A DNA stretch of 7,407 nt from positions 1 to 7,407 of the forward strand of contig JALSTL010000188.1 of NCBI GenBank assembly GCA_026983755.1, read 5' to 3'. The translations under genes were made by a program, and so were the position numbers. The notes beneath the pieces are model-generated. The model was not told where the DNA came from. It searched no databases and worked only from the letters and a program-made list of their open reading frames with translations. Positions 1-5,007 of the stretch are shown here, one piece after another. The stretch comes from Melioribacteraceae bacterium. Its GTDB lineage: Bacteria > Bacteroidota > Ignavibacteria > Ignavibacteriales > Melioribacteraceae. The stretch's first letter is position 1, and each line of letters begins with the position of its first letter.

Positions 1-1
1 T

Positions 2-640
2 ATGCTTGGTTTTAGAGGTTGCAGATTAGGAATTAGCTATCCTGAAATTACGGAAATGCAAGCCAGAGCAATTTTTGAAGCCGCTATTGAAGTTACCAAA
101 GCAGGTATGAAAGTTAAACCGGAAATTATGATTCCCTTGGTAAGTCACGTTAAAGAGCTTAAACTTCAAGAAGAAATAGTTAGAAAAGTTGCAAATGAAG
201 TATTTAAAGAAAAAGGTAAAAAAATTAAATACTTAGTTGGAACAATGATTGAATTACCTCGTGCCGCTTTAACCGCAAATGAAATTGCAGAAGTTGCCGA
301 ATTCTTTAGCTTTGGAACTAACGATCTTACACAGACCACATTCGGCCTTTCGAGAGATGATGCAGGTAAATTCTTACCAATGTATATTGATAGAGAAATT
401 TTACCAAGGGATCCGTTTGAAAGTCTGGACCAAAGCGGTGTAGGTCAACTTGTTGAAATGGGTACGAACAAAGGTCGTTCCGTAAATCCTAAATTAAAAG
501 TTGGTATTTGCGGTGAACACGGTGGTGAACCGGAATCCGTTGAATTTTGTCACAGAACAGGATTAAACTATGTTAGTTGTTCACCTTTTAGAGTTCCTAT
601 TGCACGTTTGGCGGCTGCCAGAGCGGCTTTGAGAAAATAA
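2..640 (+). CDS. ppdK: Pyruvate, phosphate dikinase, C-terminal part (5' end outside window)
   Basis: This is the last 212 residues of pyruvate phosphate dikinase, the cytosolic enzyme that interconverts pyruvate + ATP + Pi with PEP + AMP + PPi. Only the C-terminal PEP/pyruvate-binding TIM-barrel domain is present; the nucleotide-binding and phosphohistidine domains lie upstream of the window. Visible motifs are GFRGCRLGI (residues 3-11 of the fragment), MIELPRA with Glu84, FGTNDLTQ with Asn107-Asp108, and GICGEHGG with Cys170. The spacings Glu84-Asn107 (23) and Glu84-Cys170 (86) match Glu745, Asn768 and catalytic Cys831 of the Clostridium symbiosum enzyme as I recall its numbering, so the fragment corresponds to about residues 662-873. 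The ending [16 protein letters not shown] is typical of this enzyme and argues against PEP synthase or PtsI. The first ATG is an internal Met, not the start. The gene ends 10 nt before a strong terminator, so it closes its transcription unit. No frame damage is seen. Confidence 0.97.
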   Translation: MLGFRGCRLGISYPEITEMQARAIFEAAIEVTKAGMKVKPEIMIPLVSHVKELKLQEEIVRKVANEVFKEKGKKIKYLVGTMIELPRAALTANEIAEVAEFFSFGTNDLTQTTFGLSRDDAGKFLPMYIDREILPRDPFESLDQSGVGQLVEMGTNKGRSVNPKLKVGICGEHGGEPESVEFCHRTGLNYVSCSPFRVPIARLAAARAALRK

Positions 641-650
641 CTTTACTTTT

Positions 651-685
651 ATTGGCAAATCTATTAAATAGGTTTGCCAATTTTT
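651..685 (+). terminator. Rho-independent terminator after ppdK
   Basis: ATTGGCAAA (651-659) pairs perfectly with TTTGCCAAT (673-681). The stem continues inward as TCTAT/ATAGG (660-664 with 668-672, one G-U wobble) around a TAA loop, giving about 14 paired bases. A T-run follows directly (681-685), and a second one lies a few bases on. It starts 10 nt after the ppdK stop codon and isolates that gene from queA. Confidence 0.92.
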
Positions 686-762
686 AACTTTTTAATTTTA
701 TTACATAAATATTATATTATTAAAATATTGATTATTGAACATTTATACATAGTTCACTTACA

Positions 763-836
763 AACGGATAATTATTTTTCTGTTATTACTAATCCGTTAT
801 TAAAAGTAGGCGGTCATTTTATTTTTAAATAACGGA
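763..836 (+). repeat. Overlapping inverted repeats in the queA leader region
   Basis: Three copies of the core AACGGA occur: + strand at 763-768, inverted at 793-798, + strand at 831-836. They allow two mutually exclusive hairpins. The upstream one pairs AACGGAT (763-769) with ATCCGTT (792-798). The downstream one pairs TCCGTTATT (793-801) with AATAACGGA (828-836), and is extended by AAAA/TTTT (802-805 with 823-826) past one bulged A. The middle copy is shared, so only one hairpin can form at a time. Neither is followed by a T-run, so this is not a simple terminator. It could be a switching leader RNA, a set of operator sites for a repressor, or chance. Whether it is transcribed with queA cannot be told from sequence. 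Confidence 0.4.
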
Positions 837-838
837 AA

Positions 839-853
839 AATTTGTTACAAATT
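839..853. promoter_or_regulatory. 15-bp palindrome, candidate operator upstream of queA
   Basis: AATTTGT-T-ACAAATT is a perfect dyad with 7-bp arms about a single central base, a form typical of a homodimeric repressor site. It lies 80 nt before the queA start and directly after the inverted-repeat cluster. A -10-like TATAAA at 862-867 follows; the best -35-like string (TTGTTA, 842-847) lies inside the palindrome but only 14 nt from it, which is too short for a standard promoter. The dyad is seen in the sequence; the operator role is inference. Confidence 0.35.
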
Positions 854-933
854 GCTTAGCGTATAAATAAATTTTTCAATAATATGGAAATTATCAACAT
901 ATTAAAATATAAACAGATGAAATGGGAGAATAA

Positions 934-1971
934 ATGAAACTATCTGAATTCAAATACACTTTACCTAAAACCGCAATTGCAAAATTTCCGGTAAAACCAA
1001 GAGACGAAGCAAAACTAATGGTTTTTGAAAAAGATTCTACGAAAGTAGAACATAAAAAATTTAAAGATATTGTTAATTATATGTCAAAAGGAGATGTACT
1101 GGTAATTAATAAAACAAAAGTTATGCAAGCCAGATTATTCGGTTACAAAGAAAGAACAAATGCTAAGATTGAAGTTTTTGTTTTAAGAGAACTAAATAGA
1201 GAAGAAAACATTTGGGATGTTATCGTTGACCCGGCCAGAAAAGTTAGAATCGGAAACAGAATTTATTTTAACGATGAACTTTGGTGCGAAGTTATAGACA
1301 ATACAACATCGCGCGGTAGAACCGTAAGAATAAATTACAGTGGTGATAATATTTATAAAGCTATAGAAAAAATTGGAAAAACACCGCTTCCGCCGTATAT
1401 AAAACGTGAAGCCGTAAAATCGGATAGAAACGACTATCAAACAATGTTTGCAGAAGTTGACGGTTCTGTTGCGGCTCCTACGGCAGGACTTCACTTTACA
1501 AAAGAACTCATAAAAAAAATAAAGAAAAAAGGTATTAAAATTGTTCCGATTATTCTTCATATCGGATTGGGAACATTCCGACCCGTAGAAGTAGAAGATT
1601 TAACAAAACACAAAATGGATTCCGAATATTTTGAAATACCCGAAACTTCCGCTGAAATAATTAATAAAGCTCTTGATTCTAAAAAAAATGTTTTTGTTAC
1701 GGGTACAAGTACTACCAGAGCCTTGGAAAGCAGTGTTACAGCCGGCGGTAGGGTAAAACCGAATTACGGTTGGACGGACAAATTTATTTTTCCGCCTTAT
1801 GAATTTAAAATTGCAACAAAATTAATAACTAATTTTCACCAACCGGAATCTACTTTACTTATGTTAACAGCTGCTTTCGGCGGTTACGAAGCCGTGATGA
1901 AAAATTACAAAAAAGCATTAAGAGAAAAATACAGATTCTTAAGTTATGGCGATGCCATGCTGATTTTATAA
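934..1971 (+). CDS. queA: tRNA preQ1(34) S-adenosylmethionine ribosyltransferase-isomerase QueA
   Basis: QueA transfers and isomerises the ribosyl part of S-adenosylmethionine onto 7-aminomethyl-7-deazaguanine (preQ1) at wobble position 34 of tRNAs with GUN anticodons, giving epoxyqueuosine. It is a cytosolic enzyme. At 345 residues it is of normal family length. Conserved blocks appear in order: YTLPKTAIAKFPVKPRDEAK near the N-terminus, PLPPYIKR (151-158), SVAAPTAGLHFT (178-189), HIGLGTFRPV (209-218), ITNFHQPESTLLML (298-311) and SYGDAMLIL (337-345). The start is supported by GGGAG at 924-928, five bases upstream, and by the usual N-terminus. Its stop is one base before ispD, so the two are probably translated from one mRNA. 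The gene is intact. No preQ1-I riboswitch consensus was recognised upstream. No other queuosine gene is in the window, so whether preQ1 is made or imported cannot be judged. Confidence 0.97.
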   Translation: MKLSEFKYTLPKTAIAKFPVKPRDEAKLMVFEKDSTKVEHKKFKDIVNYMSKGDVLVINKTKVMQARLFGYKERTNAKIEVFVLRELNREENIWDVIVDPARKVRIGNRIYFNDELWCEVIDNTTSRGRTVRINYSGDNIYKAIEKIGKTPLPPYIKREAVKSDRNDYQTMFAEVDGSVAAPTAGLHFTKELIKKIKKKGIKIVPIILHIGLGTFRPVEVEDLTKHKMDSEYFEIPETSAEIINKALDSKKNVFVTGTSTTRALESSVTAGGRVKPNYGWTDKFIFPPYEFKIATKLITNFHQPESTLLMLTAAFGGYEAVMKNYKKALREKYRFLSYGDAMLIL

Positions 1972-1972
1972 T

Positions 1973-2668
1973 ATGAAAGTTACAGCTATAATACCGTCCG
2001 GCGGTTCCGGTTCAAGATTTCTTTCCTCAATACCTAAACAATATATTAAAGTATTGGGGAAAGAACTTATTGTTTATACACTCGAAATTTTTCAAAATTG
2101 TAGTCTTGTTGATAATATTGTTATTGCAGCACAAAAAAATTATTTTGATATCTTGAATAACATTAAACAAAATTATAACTTAAATAAAATTTCTAAAATA
2201 GTTGAAGGAGGCGATGAAAGACAATATTCCGTATATAACGCTTTTAATAGTTTAACCTTGCATGATGATGATTTGGTAATTGTACACGATGCCGCCAGAC
2301 CATTGATTTCAGATAAACTTCTTTGCAATGCTATTGTTTTTGCAAAATCTTTAGGGAGTGTTGTTGTTGCACTTAAAGCTAAAGATACATTGTTAAAAGG
2401 AATTAACGGTAAAGTTAAAAGCTATATTGATAGAAAGAATATTTATTACGCTCAAACTCCGCAAATTTTTAAATATAAAATTTTAAAAAAGGCTTTTGAA
2501 AACGCTAACAAAACGAAATTTTTAGCTACAGACGAATCTATGTTGGTTAAAAATATCAATGTTGACGTAAATATTTTTGAAGGGGAAACAACTAATTTTA
2601 AAATAACAACAACTGCAGATTTGGAACTATTTAAAAAAATAATTCGAAAAAAAATATCTGAAAATTAA
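1973..2668 (+). CDS. ispD: 2-C-methyl-D-erythritol 4-phosphate cytidylyltransferase IspD
   Basis: IspD is the third enzyme of the MEP isoprenoid pathway; it couples CTP to 2-C-methyl-D-erythritol 4-phosphate, releasing pyrophosphate. The protein is 231 residues, normal for a stand-alone IspD with no IspF fusion. The glycine-rich CTP loop is at 8-15, with Arg15 and Lys22 in the same seven-residue spacing as the catalytic Arg20/Lys27 of E. coli. HDAARP (105-110) keeps Asp106 and Arg109, followed by KDT (137-139), QTPQIF (161-166), DE (187-188) and NFKITTTADL (208-217) with Lys210. The loop reads PSGGSGSR where PAAG or PAGG is usual; Ser9 replaces a common Ala, probably harmless. The start lies one base after the queA stop and has no clear Shine-Dalgarno sequence, which suggests translational coupling to queA. 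MEP pathway use is implied, but the neighbouring IspF/IspE genes are not here. Confidence 0.95.
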   Translation: MKVTAIIPSGGSGSRFLSSIPKQYIKVLGKELIVYTLEIFQNCSLVDNIVIAAQKNYFDILNNIKQNYNLNKISKIVEGGDERQYSVYNAFNSLTLHDDDLVIVHDAARPLISDKLLCNAIVFAKSLGSVVVALKAKDTLLKGINGKVKSYIDRKNIYYAQTPQIFKYKILKKAFENANKTKFLATDESMLVKNINVDVNIFEGETTNFKITTTADLELFKKIIRKKISEN

Positions 2669-2685
2669 AATATCTGCCATCTTTT

Positions 2686-2705
2686 TTATAATTATTGAAT
2701 TATAA
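2686..2705 (+). terminator. Weak A/T-only stem-loop after ispD
   Basis: TTATAATT (2686-2693) and AATTATAA (2698-2705) form a perfect 8-bp stem around the loop ATTG, starting 17 nt after the ispD stop, with TTTCTAT next. With no G-C pair the stem is weak and the T-run is short, so this is at best a poor terminator or an mRNA 3'-end structure. Chance is plausible in such AT-rich DNA. Confidence 0.25.
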
Positions 2706-2755
2706 TTTCTATATACCGTACTAAATTAATAATCGAAAAAAAATATATAATTAAA

Positions 2756-2847
2756 ACCTTAATTTTTTATTGGAACAAACAAAAGCAAATATTTGTAAAT
2801 AAACTTATTTTACTATTTTTTATAAAATTTTTAAGCAAAATTAAGGT
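2756..2847. repeat. 11-bp perfect inverted repeat upstream of plsY
   Basis: ACCTTAATTTT (2756-2766) is repeated in inverted form as AAAATTAAGGT (2837-2847), with 70 nt between the arms. The interior includes the 10-bp palindrome CAAATATTTG (2786-2795) and the dyad-rich 20-bp element at 2790-2809. It could fold as a long closed leader structure or be paired operator sites. It shows no mobile-element content and no flanking duplication. Confidence 0.45.
2790..2809 (+). repeat. 20-bp near-repeat element, copy 1 (before plsY)
   Basis: This stretch matches 4885-4904 upstream of recG at 19 of 20 positions, in the same orientation. It is made of two small dyads, TATTTGTAAATA and AATAAACTTATT; the single mismatch falls at the centre of the second dyad. 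It lies about 200 nt before the plsY start. It could be a shared regulator site or low-complexity coincidence. Confidence 0.35.
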
Positions 2848-2990
2848 GGAACATTTCGATAATAATATTGTGTTAATTAAAAATATTTTTTTTCATTTAT
2901 ATAAAATATAATTAAACCCAAAAGCCGACAAATTATTTTATTGAAAATAAAGATTTAATTAGATAACTTGTAAGAAAATTTGGAGATTTT

Positions 2991-3656
2991 ATGCCAAACC
3001 TTATAATAATAGCTGCACTTTCATATTTAGTTGGCTCAATCCCTACAAGTATAATATTAACGAAAATAATAAAAGGAGTTGACGTAAGAAATTATGGAAG
3101 TGGAAATGCCGGGGCAACAAATGCTTCTCGCGTGTTAGGGAAAAAATACGGTTTACTTGTCGTTATTTTAGATGCGTTAAAAGGTGTTATTGCCGTTATT
3201 ATAATTGCACGTTTATATTTTGGTAATTTCCCTTTTCCGAACGATACTCCGTTTGACGATTTTACTTTGGTACAATTTATTGCGGGAATTTCTGCAGTTA
3301 TAGGACATATTTGGACAGTATTTGCCGGTTTTAAAGGTGGTAAAGGAATTGCAACGGGTTTAGGAGTACTAATTTCCATTGTTACCGTAGATATGCTTGT
3401 TGCCGTTGGTATTTTTATTTTAGTTGCATCCCTTTCAAGATATATTTCTCTTGCTTCTATTTCCGCCGCTATTTCCGTTCCAATTATTATGATTATTAGA
3501 GAAAATTTATTTGGCATTGATATTCCCAGTTATCATACAATGTTACCATTTGTATTTACTTTGGCATTTTTAGTTATATATAAACACAAAGCGAATATAC
3601 GTCGTCTTTGGTATGGAAATGAACGAAAAATATCTCTTTCAAAAATAAAGAAGTAA
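2991..3656 (+). CDS. plsY: Glycerol-3-phosphate acyltransferase PlsY (acyl-phosphate dependent)
   Basis: PlsY is an integral inner-membrane enzyme that moves an acyl group from acyl phosphate (made by PlsX, not in this window) to position 1 of sn-glycerol 3-phosphate, giving lysophosphatidic acid. The 221-residue protein is very hydrophobic, with about six or seven likely membrane spans (roughly 3-27, 54-76, 92-113, 123-148, 152-168, 184-200). All signature loops are present: SYLVGSIPTS (11-20), YGSGNAGATNASRVLGKK (35-52), LDALKG (60-65), IGHIWTVFAGFKGGKGIATG (104-123) and SLASISAAISVP (153-164). The C-terminus ends in the expected basic tail after YKHKANIRRLWYGNE. Residues 78-91 form a somewhat long polar loop rich in Pro and Asp. 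The start is supported by GGAG at 2982-2985. The stop lies three bases before gpsA, whose product supplies the substrate. The gene is intact. Confidence 0.96.
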   Translation: MPNLIIIAALSYLVGSIPTSIILTKIIKGVDVRNYGSGNAGATNASRVLGKKYGLLVVILDALKGVIAVIIIARLYFGNFPFPNDTPFDDFTLVQFIAGISAVIGHIWTVFAGFKGGKGIATGLGVLISIVTVDMLVAVGIFILVASLSRYISLASISAAISVPIIMIIRENLFGIDIPSYHTMLPFVFTLAFLVIYKHKANIRRLWYGNERKISLSKIKK

Positions 3657-3659
3657 CCG

Positions 3660-4658
3660 ATGAGAATTTCTGTTCTTGGTGCCGGAAGTTGGGGAACCGC
3701 CCTTGCTATTATTCTTCAGTTTAACGGACACAATGTTACTTTATGGGAACATAAATTATTATATGCCAGAACTCTAAAAAAAACACGCTTAAATAAAATT
3801 TACCTTCCCGAAGTTAAAATTCCCAATGAAATAAATGTTACTCATTCCTTAAAAGATGCTTGTACAAATCAGCACATGATAATTTTAGCTATTCCTTCTA
3901 AGTTTATTAGAAACGTTTTGGAAGAAATGAAAAAATTTAATCTTAAGGATTCAACATTGATTAGTGTTGCCAAGGGAATTGAAGAAGAAACTCTTTTTAC
4001 CGTTTCACAAATTATTCGGGATGTTCTGCCGGATATTTCACCAAATAATGTTGGTGTTCTTTCCGGACCAAGTCACGCAGAGGAAGTAGCAAAAAAAATC
4101 CCCACTGCGGTTGTCTCCGCTTCCTCCGATGAAGAAACGGCAAAGCAAATTCAAGCCGCTTTTATGACTTCTTATTTCAGAGTTTATTATTCTACGGATA
4201 TTCTTGGTGTTGAACTTGGCGGTGCTCTTAAAAATGTAATTGCAATTGGTGCAGGTATTAGCGACGGGGCAAAATTTGGTGATAATACAAAAGCCGCTAT
4301 TATGACAAGAGGAATTGCAGAAATTTCCAGATTGGGAATTGCTATGGGAGCCAGACCGGAAACTTTTTCCGGACTTTCAGGTGTTGGAGATTTAATTGTT
4401 ACTTGTATGAGCCGCCACAGTAGAAACAGATACGTAGGTGAACAAATTGGTTCCGGCAAAAAACTAAAAGCCATATTAAAATCTATGCAAATGGTTGCCG
4501 AAGGTGTTACAACCTCAAAATCCGCACATCAACTTGCAAGAAAATATAATATACTTACACCTATTATTGATGCGGTTTATAATTCCCTGTTTTTCGATAA
4601 AGACCCGATTAAAGAAACTTACGAACTAATGTCCCGCGATATGAAATCGGAACACTAA
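3660..4658 (+). CDS. gpsA: NAD(P)-dependent glycerol-3-phosphate dehydrogenase GpsA
   Basis: GpsA reduces dihydroxyacetone phosphate to sn-glycerol 3-phosphate with NAD(P)H in the cytosol, providing the backbone for phospholipids. The 332-residue length is typical. The N-terminal Rossmann loop is GAGSWG (7-12). Further signatures are VAKGIE (103-108, conserved Lys105), LSGPSHAEEVA (134-144), GGALKNVIAIGAG (187-199, with the probable catalytic Lys191), NTKAAIMTRG (209-218), GLSGVGDLIVTC (238-249) and HSRNR (253-257). It follows plsY by three bases, and a modest purine stretch (AAAGAAG near 3647-3653) can serve as ribosome site, so both genes likely come from one message. The order acyltransferase then dehydrogenase puts two consecutive steps of lipid synthesis together. 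The gene is intact. No convincing terminator follows it in the next 100 nt. Confidence 0.97.
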   Translation: MRISVLGAGSWGTALAIILQFNGHNVTLWEHKLLYARTLKKTRLNKIYLPEVKIPNEINVTHSLKDACTNQHMIILAIPSKFIRNVLEEMKKFNLKDSTLISVAKGIEEETLFTVSQIIRDVLPDISPNNVGVLSGPSHAEEVAKKIPTAVVSASSDEETAKQIQAAFMTSYFRVYYSTDILGVELGGALKNVIAIGAGISDGAKFGDNTKAAIMTRGIAEISRLGIAMGARPETFSGLSGVGDLIVTCMSRHSRNRYVGEQIGSGKKLKAILKSMQMVAEGVTTSKSAHQLARKYNILTPIIDAVYNSLFFDKDPIKETYELMSRDMKSEH

Positions 4659-4678
4659 AAGAACAATGATAGTGTGTT

Positions 4679-4708
4679 TGGTTGATTTAATAGAATAAAT
4701 GGTTGATT
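4679..4708 (+). repeat. 9-bp direct repeat after gpsA
   Basis: TGGTTGATT occurs at 4679-4687 and 4700-4708, start to start 21 bp, which is two helical turns. An AATAAA follows each copy at slightly different distance. It starts 20 nt after the gpsA stop. It may be a tandem protein site or chance. Confidence 0.35.
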
Positions 4709-4884
4709 GAATAAACTTTTACAATTTTCCGATTCTACTTTTAAAATTTTCTAAAAAATTAAATTCAAATTTTTAATCTTTGTTTACTGTTTTTTCTTTT
4801 CTGTGTAATTTCTGCATAACATTTTTACATTTTACATAAACAAAAGGTTTTAAAATTATAATAAATTGAAACAACATTATTTTT

Positions 4885-4904
4885 TATTTGTAAATAATCT
4901 TATT
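4885..4904 (+). repeat. 20-bp near-repeat element, copy 2 (before recG)
   Basis: This is the partner of 2790-2809 with one difference (AATAATCTTATT in place of AATAAACTTATT). It lies 123 nt before the recG start and has the same orientation relative to the downstream gene. The flanks do not match, so the similarity is confined to the element. Confidence 0.35.
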
Positions 4905-5007
4905 GATCGAATTTTTATAAATGGTTTTCTTTTCTTCCAATCAGTCAATATATTTTTAACAACTTTGCTTATATTTAATTTGTGTAAGTTTAATAATAAT
5001 TAACCGT

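Larger units (their letters stand above)
2669..2990. other. 322-nt AT-rich intergenic region before plsY
   Basis: No open frame of note, tRNA or strong terminator is seen. The region holds an A/T-only hairpin just after ispD (2686-2705), an 11-bp inverted repeat (2756-2766 and 2837-2847), a 20-bp element repeated upstream of recG (2790-2809), and GGAG at 2982-2985, five bases before the plsY start. A promoter for plsY-gpsA probably lies here, but the base composition gives many TATAAT-like strings (for example 2907-2912) and none has a well-spaced partner. Confidence 0.6.
4659..5007. other. 349-nt AT-rich intergenic region before recG
   Basis: No credible gene is present: the longest ATG frames on either strand that I traced run only about 10-12 codons. 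No GC-containing terminator hairpin follows gpsA, only A/T-only pairings near 4740-4780. Visible structure is a 9-bp direct repeat TGGTTGATT with 21-bp spacing (4679 and 4700) and the second copy of a 20-bp element (4885-4904). A TATAAT at 4857-4862 has TTTACA at 4831-4836, but the 20-nt spacing is too long to call a promoter. Confidence 0.6.

Noticed and set aside
686..933. preQ1 riboswitch upstream of queA
   Set aside because: I looked for the short class I preQ1 pattern (C-rich pseudoknot loop with an A-rich tail next to the ribosome site) and saw nothing that fits; the hairpins present are of a different form.
1192..1560. Antisense open frame of 122 codons inside queA
   Set aside because: It lies wholly opposite a gene with strong family motifs, its translation is low-complexity Phe/Asn/Tyr-rich, and no ribosome site or homology is apparent.
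2651..2676. 10-bp direct repeat AAAATATCTG spanning the ispD stop codon
   Set aside because: Two copies 16 bp apart in A-rich DNA; no duplication of a site or gene boundary is implied, so it is treated as chance.
3092..3517. Antisense open frame of 141 codons inside plsY
   Set aside because: It is a mirror of the hydrophobic, Ile/Ala-rich plsY codons; no recognised motif, and plsY is certain.
4187..4474. Antisense open frame of 95 codons inside gpsA
   Set aside because: It overlaps the most conserved part of gpsA and shows no family features of its own.
4740..4780. Possible terminator hairpins after gpsA
   Set aside because: Only A/T pairings of about six bases with no G-C pair and no proper T-run; similar pairings occur throughout the gap.
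641..5007. Promoters of the -35/-10 type or of the Bacteroidota -33/-7 type in the three large gaps
   Set aside because: TATAAT, TATAAA, TTTACA and TAnnTTG strings occur, as expected in such AT-rich DNA, but no pair with proper spacing was found, so no promoter is called.
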